The notes under the pieces are model-generated. The model was given only the letters and a program-made list of their open reading frames with translations. It did not search any database and was not told where the DNA came from. Made by a program: the position numbers and the translations under genes. DNA of 50,793 bases from a virus, in IMG/VR virus record IMGVR_UViG_3300049914_000028, positions 1-50,793 of that record; one strand, written 5' to 3'. Of the stretch, positions 30,104-37,994 are shown piece by piece. Within the stretch, counting starts at the first letter, position 1. The number at the start of each line of letters is the position of its first letter.

Positions 30104-32098
30104 ATGGCTAAATCCAAAAAAAATAAAGAAGTAAAATCCGATTGGAATGTTTCGGAAGAGATCCAACAGGCCCTTCTTTCCCATGTGAGTGAAGAACTGA
30201 AGGTTGCAGAACAGAACAGCGAAAAGGCCATTCAGGATTTCAATGCCTATTACGACATGCTGCATGGCGTCCGGGAGGCGAAAACTAACGACTGGGAATC
30301 GGATATCTTCCTTCCTGAATTTGAATCCCGGCTTCTGACACAGGTTGGAAACTTCGTGGCGCAGTATTTTGGCAGTACGGATTACGTTGACACGGCAATG
30401 GAGTCCGAGGATCCCAAAGACGTGGCCGAAGCCAAGGCGTCAAAGAAACTCCTCAACAAACTCCTAAACGACAAGGAGGCTTATTATTATTACAAGATTG
30501 TTCGCAACATCATGTATGTATTCACCTGCGGCCAAGGGATCATAAAGGGTGGGTATAATCAGCGAATCGCCAGCGAATTGTCGCACTATAATCAGGAATC
30601 GGAATATATCACGGACCCGTTAACGGGCGATTACCTTGCTGAAGATGGACAACCCTATACTGATCCCACAATCCAGAAACCCGCCTTCCAAACGGTACAG
30701 AAACCCATGATGATGGATAAGGTTCAGATCGACAAACCCGTTTTTGATGTTTACCCGATCACGAACGTCCATACGTCCCCGGAGTATTGTTACAGTCTGA
30801 ACGACAAGGAATACGTCATTTTTGAGACGGAAAAGACCCTCGACGCCTTAAAGATAGAAGCGGATGAGATGGGATACTTTAATCTCAATTTTCTGGAGGA
30901 GGAAGAACCGGAAGGGCAACGTGGGGAGAAGACCTACGACAAAGATGCGGAATTGGTCCAGCAACCGCGCCCACCCCTGAAAACCTTTGTGGTCATGGAA
31001 CGATGGGGGAAATATCCTGTTGTCGAAAAGGACGGGAAGTTCATTCCCGGATTTGACCCGGACGGCAGTTTTTCTAAAGATGCGGCAAACGAGGAGTGCA
31101 TTGTCCACTATGTCAAACAACGGGAAAAAGACGAACCGGAACGGATCATTGGATTCCGAAAATCAAAGCATTCAAAACGGCCGATGGTCCGATTCCTCTG
31201 CTATGTGGACATGATTAAAGATTGCGGGTTTGGGGATGGGGAGGTCAACCGGGAACTTCAGAAGGCGATTAACGACAATTATAATTTGATGAATTACCGG
31301 ACCAAACTGGCGATCACCCCGGCATTCAAGGGTAAGAGATTCGCCGTTGACGAGAATGTCAAGATCACCCCCGAAAAGGTTATCCTACTTGAAGATCCCG
31401 AGAACGATCTAAAGGAAATCATCATTCAGGACAACATCCAGGGTGGCATCGTACACCAGAACCTTCTTTCGTCCCGGATGGATTATTGCATGGCGACCGC
31501 GCCACAGACGATGGGGGCGTCTCCTGAACGTGCGGAAACCGCAACGATGGCCTCCATCGTCAACCAGAGGGCCAATGTCCGAATCGGTATGAAGTCCATG
31601 AACCTTGAGTTCATCGGATTTACGGAATTTTACGACATGCTTCTGACCCTCTGCAATGACTTCATGCTCCCGGAGACCCTTGAAGAATTGATCGGCAAGG
31701 AAGATGCTGCGGCCTACAACCCAAAACGGAAAGATAAATTCCGGCCTGTTTCGCAAGCCCTTGAAACAGAAGAGAGTAAACAATTCAAGATAAAGTCATG
31801 GCAGGGCATATTGCAGATGGTTGGCGGGATGCAAAACCCAAAGACTCCGATGGTAGTCAATTACATAATCGGTCAAGTGCTTGAACTGATGGGCGGTGGC
31901 TTCAAGACGTTCAAGAAATATATGTTTGAAGAAGATCCGACTACGATGGTTTTGTATCAGTTAGCGACAGGGGGGAAGGGGCAAGGATCGGCTCCGGCGG
32001 GACCACCTCCGGGAATGCCCCCGCAAAACCAGCAAGGGAATCCACAGAGACCGCCGGAACAACAGACGAGGGCGCAAGCCCCGCAACAGGCCGCATAG
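30104..32098 (+). CDS. Portal protein
   Basis: The protein has 664 residues, the size of podovirus/P22-type portals. The N-terminal charged helix is followed by WESDIFLPEFESRLLTQVGN and TDYVDTAMESEDP, conserved in such portals. The core has YYYYKIVRNIMYVFTCGQGI, YPITNVHTSPEY and a long helical C-terminal crown, ending in a low-complexity Pro/Gln-rich tail (from about residue 615). It follows terL by three bases and is followed by small head genes. It makes the dodecameric ring for DNA passage. Confidence 0.9.
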   Translation: MAKSKKNKEVKSDWNVSEEIQQALLSHVSEELKVAEQNSEKAIQDFNAYYDMLHGVREAKTNDWESDIFLPEFESRLLTQVGNFVAQYFGSTDYVDTAMESEDPKDVAEAKASKKLLNKLLNDKEAYYYYKIVRNIMYVFTCGQGIIKGGYNQRIASELSHYNQESEYITDPLTGDYLAEDGQPYTDPTIQKPAFQTVQKPMMMDKVQIDKPVFDVYPITNVHTSPEYCYSLNDKEYVIFETEKTLDALKIEADEMGYFNLNFLEEEEPEGQRGEKTYDKDAELVQQPRPPLKTFVVMERWGKYPVVEKDGKFIPGFDPDGSFSKDAANEECIVHYVKQREKDEPERIIGFRKSKHSKRPMVRFLCYVDMIKDCGFGDGEVNRELQKAINDNYNLMNYRTKLAITPAFKGKRFAVDENVKITPEKVILLEDPENDLKEIIIQDNIQGGIVHQNLLSSRMDYCMATAPQTMGASPERAETATMASIVNQRANVRIGMKSMNLEFIGFTEFYDMLLTLCNDFMLPETLEELIGKEDAAAYNPKRKDKFRPVSQALETEESKQFKIKSWQGILQMVGGMQNPKTPMVVNYIIGQVLELMGGGFKTFKKYMFEEDPTTMVLYQLATGGKGQGSAPAGPPPGMPPQNQQGNPQRPPEQQTRAQAPQQAA

Positions 32099-32107
32099 GA
32101 GTAATGA

Positions 32108-32434
32108 ATGAAGGAATGGACGAATCAAGACCTGATCGAGTACGTCAGCAAGTTCAAGGATGTTCAGAGAGAGTACGTCCTGAAACAGATCCTTGAAAAT
32201 GATTTGCTGGCGAAGTTTTTGGGGACGACTGAGGGACGACTGATTTTGGGTAATGTCGTCGATGCGATCACTTCAGATACAATGTTGATGGTCCGATTGT
32301 GCGTTGAGGGGGATAAAAAGGGGGAAATATCCCAGGCTGCTCTCAGGATAAGCACCGCCTACAATTTCATGTATTCTATTGCGAAGATGGCCGGAGACGG
32401 TCAGGAACACGTGGAGAAGATGAAAAAGAAATGA
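32108..32434 (+). CDS. Small head-region protein, unknown
   Basis: A 108-residue helical protein (MKEWTNQDLIEYVSKFKDVQ...) ending in Lys residues. It follows the portal gene with AGGAGTA before ATG and overlaps the next gene by ATGA. The hydrophobic central helix (LMVRLCVEGDKKGEIS..ALR) is not a clear membrane span. Unknown role in capsid assembly. Confidence 0.7.
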   Translation: MKEWTNQDLIEYVSKFKDVQREYVLKQILENDLLAKFLGTTEGRLILGNVVDAITSDTMLMVRLCVEGDKKGEISQAALRISTAYNFMYSIAKMAGDGQEHVEKMKKK

Positions 32435-32610
32435 CGGCATACAAGCAGACCTTTGAAGAGGCGATAAAACAATGGGGATTCAAGAAGGTGCTTGCAGAAC
32501 TCCTCAATGTTGCCAAGTTGACGGATGAAAAGACGGTTGGACAGTTCACCGCAAACCTTAACAGCGGAGGGGTGACAGACGCATTTATAAATAAGAAGAT
32601 TCAGCAGTAG
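32431..32610 (+). CDS. 59-residue small protein in head region
   Basis: MTAYKQTFEEAIKQWGFKKV...; coupled to the preceding gene by ATGA. It is helical and probably soluble. Too small to assign; a minor head or packaging accessory protein is plausible. Confidence 0.65.
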   Translation: MTAYKQTFEEAIKQWGFKKVLAELLNVAKLTDEKTVGQFTANLNSGGVTDAFINKKIQQ

Positions 32611-32662
32611 CGACGGTTGTTTCAAAACCAATAATGGAACTTTGAAATTCGGGAGGTGAAAA

Positions 32663-32830
32663 ATGGAGTGGTTAAGAAAAAGGATTGTGGCTTGGTTGAG
32701 GGTTCCGACAGAAGTAGATATGTATTACATTCAGAATTGCATGTTCTACCGCGAATCGCCGGAAGATAAACCATATCTTAAAAAAGTTGGAACTGTGGTG
32801 AAGGAACATATAAGTAAAAAGAAAAAATAA
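32663..32830 (+). CDS. 55-residue basic protein
   Basis: Starts MEWLRKRIVAWLRVPTEVDM with GGGAGG upstream; ends in Lys-rich VVKEHISKKKK. A membrane-binding amphipathic N-terminal helix is possible. It precedes the double-hairpin element and the scaffold gene. Unknown function. Confidence 0.6.
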   Translation: MEWLRKRIVAWLRVPTEVDMYYIQNCMFYRESPEDKPYLKKVGTVVKEHISKKKK

Positions 32831-32840
32831 CATAGAAAAA

Positions 32841-32919
32841 AGCGGTTAGTCTAAAACCCGCAAGGGAACTTTGGAACCCGTGTCGAAAGAGCAATCTTTC
32901 TTCACGGGTTTTTGTTTTT
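32841..32919 (+). terminator. Conserved double-hairpin element, copy B (upstream of scaffold)
   Basis: AGCGGTTAG, hairpin CCC-GCAA-GGG, an 8-base linker, then AACCCGTG...CACGGGTT with inner stem AAAGA-GCAA-TCTTT and TTTTTGTTTTT. Relative to copies A and C, both stems change in matched pairs (AACCCGTG/CACGGGTT here against AGCCCGTG/CACGGGCT). It sits about 26 bases before the scaffold ATG and 11 bases after the previous stop. Confidence 0.85.
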
Positions 32920-32944
32920 GGACAACTTAACAGGAGGATTTGAC

Positions 32945-33745
32945 ATGGCAGAGATCGACACTCCTACACCCCCCGCGCCTGCGGGACAGGCACCGGAGCC
33001 GACACCAGAACCAGAAGTACAAACGCAATCAGGATGGATCGAGGAGCCGACCCCGGAACCGGAGCCAGTTCCCGAACCCGTGCCGGAACCAACCCCGCAA
33101 CCGCAACTAACCCCGGACCAGATCATAGAGCAGTCGTCCGAACGAGCCTTTCAGAAAATAGCATCGTGGCAGGGACGGAGAGACAAAGACCTCTTCGACA
33201 ACCTCGGGAATCTGATCGACAGTCGGATGAGGACGCAGATCCCTCCTCCGCAACCTCCCTCGACTGACCCCGCCACGATGCTTGAAAATCCAGACGGATG
33301 GGCAAGAACGGTAGTGCCCCGGATTCTCGACGAAGAAATTTCCCGACGGTCAAAAGCCGATCAGAATTTCAATACCGAACTGATCCGCGAGGCGGCGACC
33401 ATAATGGATGGCGACCCTTTGTTCAAGGACAAAAACCTTGGGGATGCGGTGGTTGCGGAGATTCAGCAGAATTTCAACAATGTCAACCGTCAACTCCATC
33501 CGTCGGTTGCCGCGCAACTTCTCGTGCAGGGAGGTCTGGCGAATGTAGTTCGCAGAGTCGCGGCGACGAAAACAAACGCCTTTGCCGATCACAAACCCGT
33601 TGCGGGACCGATGGGGACCGTGACCCCGCCGCCTCCAAAACCAGCCAAAGCCAAGCCGGTGAAACTTTCCGAATCCGCAGCGGCATTAGCTAAACGGTGG
33701 AATTACAGCGCGGAAGATATAGCAAAGGTATTTGGGGAACAATAA
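32945..33745 (+). CDS. Probable scaffolding protein
   Basis: The protein has 266 residues from MAEIDTPTPPAPAG; AGGAGG lies 7 bases upstream. The N-terminal 55 residues are a Pro/Glu-rich disordered tract (TPEPEPVPEPVPEPTPQP). The centre is helical and acidic (ERAFQKIASWQGRRDKDLFD), and the C-terminus is basic with a helix (ESAAALAKRWNYSAEDI), typical of phage scaffold proteins. The order scaffold, two small genes, capsid is classic. A head protease is not seen. Confidence 0.8.
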   Translation: MAEIDTPTPPAPAGQAPEPTPEPEVQTQSGWIEEPTPEPEPVPEPVPEPTPQPQLTPDQIIEQSSERAFQKIASWQGRRDKDLFDNLGNLIDSRMRTQIPPPQPPSTDPATMLENPDGWARTVVPRILDEEISRRSKADQNFNTELIREAATIMDGDPLFKDKNLGDAVVAEIQQNFNNVNRQLHPSVAAQLLVQGGLANVVRRVAATKTNAFADHKPVAGPMGTVTPPPPKPAKAKPVKLSESAAALAKRWNYSAEDIAKVFGEQ

Positions 33746-34230
33746 TGAGCGTTTCGGAGTCATTGGTAGCCAAGAATCGGGAATACTACACCTATCGGTG
33801 CAAACAATGCGGATTTGAGTGCCGCAAGAAGGTCATTCCCGGTTCAAGTGTACCCGTGACAGCAAAGGGTAATTACGGAAGCGAAGGGACTCCAACCCCT
33901 GAGTCATTTGCAGATGAGATTTACGAAGCCACCACCATAGGGTTCGTGGCCGCCGTGACAGGCGTAACCCCGGCATATTTAACGGATAGTGCGTACCTGT
34001 TTGGCGTGAAGAATTTCAAGTCTGGAATGACGATCAGGATAGCTGGCAGTACTTCAAACGATAAGGATTGCACCATCGCAACAGGCGGCGTTTCACGAGG
34101 CGAGATACTTCTGAGTGATTCAGACAGTCTCACTACTGAAGGTGCGGGCGATACGGTGACAATCTCACAGATTCTTTACAGTCCAAATATAGTTTCCGGG
34201 TGCCCTTTCTGCGGCTCTCGGAATTCATAA
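33745..34230 (+). CDS. Zinc-ribbon-flanked head protein
   Basis: The protein has 161 residues from MSVSESLVAKNREYY, start overlapping the scaffold stop (TAATG). CKQCGFEC near the N-terminus and CPFCGSRN at the very end could together form one split zinc ribbon that brings the two ends together. The middle is beta-rich. Its place between scaffold and capsid suggests a capsid-associated or assembly protein. Confidence 0.7.
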   Translation: MSVSESLVAKNREYYTYRCKQCGFECRKKVIPGSSVPVTAKGNYGSEGTPTPESFADEIYEATTIGFVAAVTGVTPAYLTDSAYLFGVKNFKSGMTIRIAGSTSNDKDCTIATGGVSRGEILLSDSDSLTTEGAGDTVTISQILYSPNIVSGCPFCGSRNS

Positions 34231-34245
34231 AGAAGGAGGCCAATT

Positions 34246-35022
34246 ATGGCTTTTGAATATGCGGGAGACCTTCGCGGGGGAACCCCCGTAGTAAGGAAAT
34301 TTCAAATTGGAGCATCGGTGTACCAGGGCCAGCTTGCGATGATTGATGAAGGTGCCGCAACCGGCGGGTATATCGTCAAGGCTCCAGTGGCGGCAGCGGG
34401 ACCGGATACGGCGACCCACATTCTCGGGATTATCTCCGGCATTGTGACGAGTCCGACCTATACCGCTGGTTATTACAATGGTGACTTGGGAACCTATTCA
34501 GCAGTACAGGCGACGATTGCGGCTTATGACCCTCCCGGCCCCTGTATGGCGGAAGTGGTCCTTATCACCGATACGACACTCATCAAAGCCCCCCTGTGGC
34601 ATACGACCCCCGGTGTCGCACCGCATTGCCTTGCGGCAACGACTGCGGTGGCTGCGGGAACGACCTATGTAACTTCCGGGTTTGATGCGGCTGTGGACGC
34701 TTTTTCAACGTCTTACTGCCGTTCCGGGGCAAATGCCGGTCAGTACCGCAAGGGTGACGGAACCGGGACGACAACGCAGACGGTGGTTATTCCCTTCACC
34801 TACGGCGTCGGTATCGGAGACAAATTCGTATGCGTGAACGTGGTTGAGGGATACGCCCACATCGATTTCGTTGGAACCTATCTGAACGGAATCGACTCTT
34901 CGGCGGCGTTGTCCAGTTACTACAAAGTCTATGTCCATGAACTCAACCTTAAAGAAGCAGGCAGAGAGTACGCAGTATTTAGTTTCTGCGACTGCCATCT
35001 GATGCTCGGACAGGGGGTGTAA
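34246..35022 (+). CDS. Probable capsid decoration/structural protein
   Basis: The protein has 258 residues, beta-rich with many Ala, Gly, Thr and no long helix, starting MAFEYAGDLRGGTPVVRKFQ. AGGAGG is 7 bases upstream. Location between the zinc protein and the capsid gene, and a composition like phage head-decoration proteins, support this call. No family was recognised with certainty. Confidence 0.65.
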   Translation: MAFEYAGDLRGGTPVVRKFQIGASVYQGQLAMIDEGAATGGYIVKAPVAAAGPDTATHILGIISGIVTSPTYTAGYYNGDLGTYSAVQATIAAYDPPGPCMAEVVLITDTTLIKAPLWHTTPGVAPHCLAATTAVAAGTTYVTSGFDAAVDAFSTSYCRSGANAGQYRKGDGTGTTTQTVVIPFTYGVGIGDKFVCVNVVEGYAHIDFVGTYLNGIDSSAALSSYYKVYVHELNLKEAGREYAVFSFCDCHLMLGQGV

Positions 35023-35023
35023 T

Positions 35024-35947
35024 ATGAGTAACCCATTAACCGACAAACAATTCGTGCGGCTCCTGGACGATAGACTTACCAAAGTCTTTGTCAACCAGTA
35101 CAAGGGTCTCCCATCCATCAAGGAGAAGTTTTATTCAATCAAGAAATCCAAGAAGGCGTCGGAGGAATATTTCAGCGTCGGGTCCGTGCCTGATCCTGAA
35201 GCGTTTAACGGGATCATCCAGTATCAGGGCGTTGCTCCCGGATACCATACCAAGATCACCCCGGCGGAATACGCGGGCGGCATCACGATCCAGAGAAGGC
35301 TTCTGGATACGGATCGTTATGACGTGATCGAAGGTCTGGCAAAGGGACTCGGAACCGCTGCAAGACGGAAACAGAATAAGATCGCCCATGAAGTTTTCAC
35401 GAACTTCGATTCTACGGCGTTCGACTTCGTTGTTTCCGAGGAAGGCGTTGCCCTGTGTTCCAATTCCCATCTGACCAAGGCCCCGAATGTCTCTACCGCT
35501 TCCGGTTTTGACAACCTTTCCACTCTTGGTTTTGATGCGGTTAACCTCGAAGCACTTCGGATTCAGGGTCTTGGATTCCGGGATGACATCGGAGAACGGA
35601 TCGAAACGAACTTCGATACCATCGTCCACGGAACCAACCTCGAAGCCGATGTGTGGACGGTACTGAACTCTCAGGGCGCCACCGGCGACAATCTCAACGA
35701 CGCCAATTTCCAGAAAGGCCGTTGGAAGGCGATCTGCCTTCCCCTACTCGATGACTACGATACGAACGATTGGTTCATCGTGGATTCTTCGGCCATGAAA
35801 GATGCTCTGATCTGGATCGACAGCATTCCGTTGGAGTTTGGTTCCACGACCGACTTCGACACTATGGTAAGAAAATACAGTTCTTACATGGTTTGTGGTT
35901 GGGGATTTGTTGATTGGCGCTGGATTGTAGGGTCGAGCGTGAGTTAG
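35024..35947 (+). CDS. Major capsid protein, Mu gpT-like (HK97 fold)
   Basis: The protein has 307 residues. The segments DDRLTKVFVNQYKG, EEYFSVGSVPDPEAFNG and ERIETNFDTIVHGTNL resemble the Mu gpT-type major head subunit family. The later region has DANFQKGRWKAICLPLLDDY and WFIVDSSAMKDAL, and it ends with YMVCGWGFVDWRWIVGSSVS, the conserved aromatic close of this family. No N-terminal delta domain precedes it, and the scaffold is a separate gene. Length is normal for the family. The 3' side is closed by the third double-hairpin element. Confidence 0.88.
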   Translation: MSNPLTDKQFVRLLDDRLTKVFVNQYKGLPSIKEKFYSIKKSKKASEEYFSVGSVPDPEAFNGIIQYQGVAPGYHTKITPAEYAGGITIQRRLLDTDRYDVIEGLAKGLGTAARRKQNKIAHEVFTNFDSTAFDFVVSEEGVALCSNSHLTKAPNVSTASGFDNLSTLGFDAVNLEALRIQGLGFRDDIGERIETNFDTIVHGTNLEADVWTVLNSQGATGDNLNDANFQKGRWKAICLPLLDDYDTNDWFIVDSSAMKDALIWIDSIPLEFGSTTDFDTMVRKYSSYMVCGWGFVDWRWIVGSSVS

Positions 35948-35974
35948 GCCCCGTAACAATGGTGTGTAAGTAAC

Positions 35975-36050
35975 AGCGGTTAGTTTGTAACCCTTAGGGG
36001 ATCTACGAAGCCCGTGTTGAGTCGAAAGACTTGGCACGGGCTTTTTTGTT
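35975..36050 (+). terminator. Conserved double-hairpin element, copy C (downstream of capsid gene)
   Basis: AGCGGTTAG, small hairpin CCC-TTA-GGG, 8-base linker ATCTACGA, then AGCCCGTG...CACGGGCT with inner stem AGTC-GAAA-GACT (a GNRA loop) and TTTTTTGTTT. It is nearly identical to copy A in the large stem. It directly follows the capsid gene, so it may end or stabilise the capsid mRNA. Confidence 0.85.
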
Positions 36051-36093
36051 TGTCCCTCCCTGAGTGACGCGGGTCGCTCTTAACCTGTCCTCC

Positions 36094-36125
36094 CCTCTTC
36101 GTTATCGGGATGAAGGGGGGAGGAT
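36094..36125 (+). promoter_or_regulatory. Long GC-rich hairpin in leader of 36180 gene
   Basis: TCCTCCCCTCTTC pairs with GAAGGGGGGAGGA around a ten-base loop, with no T-tract after it. It lies between the double-hairpin element and the 36180 gene; the remaining leader shows no gene. It may protect the 5' end or control translation. Confidence 0.65.
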
Positions 36126-36179
36126 CTTAACCCTCTCAATGCTTGTCCGATTCGGGTGTGAGAGAAAAGGAGAATTAAA

Positions 36180-37178
36180 ATGAGTGTAACAAGAGAAATG
36201 AGGGCGCAGGTTGCCAACATTGTTGGCCCCGGCTATGGCGAGATTTATTGCCTTGTTGCAGATCGGGATGATGCCTATGGCAAACTGCTTCGGAAGAGGG
36301 GTGTTACGTTAGGTTCGATTTTCACCACTTTGGCAGAGGCGGAAGATAAGATGGTGACGGATCAGAACGATACCCTTCTTGTATTTCCGGGGAATCATGC
36401 GGTTACGGCTTCGATTCTGTGGGACAAGGATGCCACAAACATCATCGGTGTCGGTAGTCCCAATCAGGGGTATCAGCCATCGACCCTAACCAATGGTGGT
36501 GTTAGGATTAAGTGTGACACTGCCACGGTTGCGGAAATCCTTGACATAACTGGCAACTACGTTTCGATTTACGGTATCGGCACACAGAACACGGCAAACG
36601 ACTCGACGAATGTTTGCGATCTTCGGATCAGAGGCAAGAACACCTACCTGAAACTTTGCGCCCTTCGTGGTGGAACGGGTGCTGCACAGGTCGCGGCTGA
36701 GGGGTCAGGTCTGCCAATCTACGTTGACCAGGATCAAAATGCCGGTGCCGGTAATGCGTTGTGGGTTGATACGTGTCAGTTGGGAAGTTCCGGTAATACT
36801 GCCCGGACGGTTGGAACCAGTTGCTTGATGTCACATTCGGCTTCGGGTGCCTATGCGGGTGGTTTTGGTATGCACTTCACCGATTGCGTATTTTCAATGA
36901 TAAGTTCTACCGCCGGTGTTTTCTGTGTAAACTTCCCACATCCGTTCTCGATTGATCGGGATGCGTATTTCAAAAGATGTCTGTTTTACTGCTATGGCAC
37001 TGCCGCAGCCGTAGATTACGTGTTCAATACCGGATCGAACAACACGGATGTTGTTCTTGATAGTTGCGTCTATCACAATTTCGATTATTGGGCTGCTGCG
37101 GGATCGCATGTTTATGTTGCTTGTGGCCCGGCAAACATCGGTCCTGGTGGTAAATCGGTTGTGTGTGCCAACTCATAG
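36180..37178 (+). CDS. Beta-helix/pectin-lyase-like virion protein
   Basis: The protein has 332 residues. Repeated strand phrases typical of right-handed beta helices, such as GNYVSIYGIGTQNT, LRIRGKNTYLKLCALRGG and FTDCVFSMISSTAGVFCVNF, run from about residue 90 to the end. The N-terminal 70 residues are helical (an attachment region). GGAG lies upstream of ATG. Position next to the capsid gene suggests a head-fibre or decoration protein rather than a tailspike. No catalytic triad was seen. Confidence 0.7.
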   Translation: MSVTREMRAQVANIVGPGYGEIYCLVADRDDAYGKLLRKRGVTLGSIFTTLAEAEDKMVTDQNDTLLVFPGNHAVTASILWDKDATNIIGVGSPNQGYQPSTLTNGGVRIKCDTATVAEILDITGNYVSIYGIGTQNTANDSTNVCDLRIRGKNTYLKLCALRGGTGAAQVAAEGSGLPIYVDQDQNAGAGNALWVDTCQLGSSGNTARTVGTSCLMSHSASGAYAGGFGMHFTDCVFSMISSTAGVFCVNFPHPFSIDRDAYFKRCLFYCYGTAAAVDYVFNTGSNNTDVVLDSCVYHNFDYWAAAGSHVYVACGPANIGPGGKSVVCANS

Positions 37179-37188
37179 GAGGTAAACC

Positions 37189-37404
37189 ATGCCAGTAGCG
37201 ACTTATGGAATTTTGGAATGCATTGATAATGCGGAATATGCCGCGTTAAGTGCGGATAACAAAATTCTTGTCAACACTCTATTGGGTTGCAGTTTGCTTG
37301 ATATGTCAACGGGATCGAAAGCCAAGACTCTGTTGCTTGCGATATTTCCCGAAGGAACGGCAACCAATACGGCCATTGGTCAACTCATTGGGGACAGTAA
37401 TTAA
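37189..37404 (+). CDS. Small virion-region protein
   Basis: A 71-residue protein (MPVATYGILECIDNAEYAAL...) with GGAGG upstream of ATG. It is helical and neutral. It follows the beta-helix gene by 10 bases and may be a partner of it. A nested inverted repeat follows its stop. Unknown function. Confidence 0.65.
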   Translation: MPVATYGILECIDNAEYAALSADNKILVNTLLGCSLLDMSTGSKAKTLLLAIFPEGTATNTAIGQLIGDSN

Positions 37405-37411
37405 CCATTAA

Positions 37412-37452
37412 CCCCGACGGGCAGCGGGTAAACTGCCCACCATTAACCGGGG
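37412..37452 (+). terminator. Nested hairpin after 37189 gene
   Basis: CCCCG...CGGGG encloses GGGCAG-CGGGTAAA-CTGCCC. There is no T-run, so it may be a processing or stabilising hairpin. CCATTAACC occurs twice, on both sides. Confidence 0.55.
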
Positions 37453-37487
37453 ATACGTCTAACGCCCCCACAACAAAGGAGAGATTT

Positions 37488-37994
37488 ATGGCAGCAAATC
37501 AAGGGTATATCATCATCAAAGACGGAGAGAAAAACAGGAGAAGCACTTACCGGGAATTCTATGGTCCGTTAGACAAGGGATCGGCCAAGCCTTCCTTCTG
37601 CTATCCGAAACGCAAAGAGGCATTGAAGGAAGAAGTGGCGAAAATGGAACGGGTTCTGGATCAGGGCCATATCGCAAAAGAGCATGAAATGAAAGCGCGT
37701 GTCACCCTGAAAACCAAAAAGGACCGCCTGAAGGCCATTGAAACACAGGAAGGCGAGGCCGCGAAACTGTTCACCGACAACAAGGATTCATGGATGAAAC
37801 GGCGTGAGGCATTGAAGGAAGAAATCCGGGAATCCATGCCGACACAGGAAGCAGCCCGAAAACGAAAGGTGAATCCGCACAAGGTTTTGAAGGACGAGAA
37901 GGCCGGACTTGAGGACAAGAAGAGGGAATATATCGTTCTGAGTCGGTTGGCGGGTGAAGATTCTAATGTCAGTTTCCTCCAAAAGGAGAAGTAA
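37488..37994 (+). CDS. Charged coiled-coil virion-region protein
   Basis: The protein has 168 residues. After a short start (MAANQGYIIIKDGEKNRRST) it is Lys/Glu-rich and helical almost throughout, with strong coiled-coil periodicity (residues 50-150; KEEVAKMERVLDQGHIAKEH...). AGGAG lies upstream. It precedes the connector gene without a gap. It could be an assembly chaperone or minor head protein. Confidence 0.65.
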   Translation: MAANQGYIIIKDGEKNRRSTYREFYGPLDKGSAKPSFCYPKRKEALKEEVAKMERVLDQGHIAKEHEMKARVTLKTKKDRLKAIETQEGEAAKLFTDNKDSWMKRREALKEEIRESMPTQEAARKRKVNPHKVLKDEKAGLEDKKREYIVLSRLAGEDSNVSFLQKEK

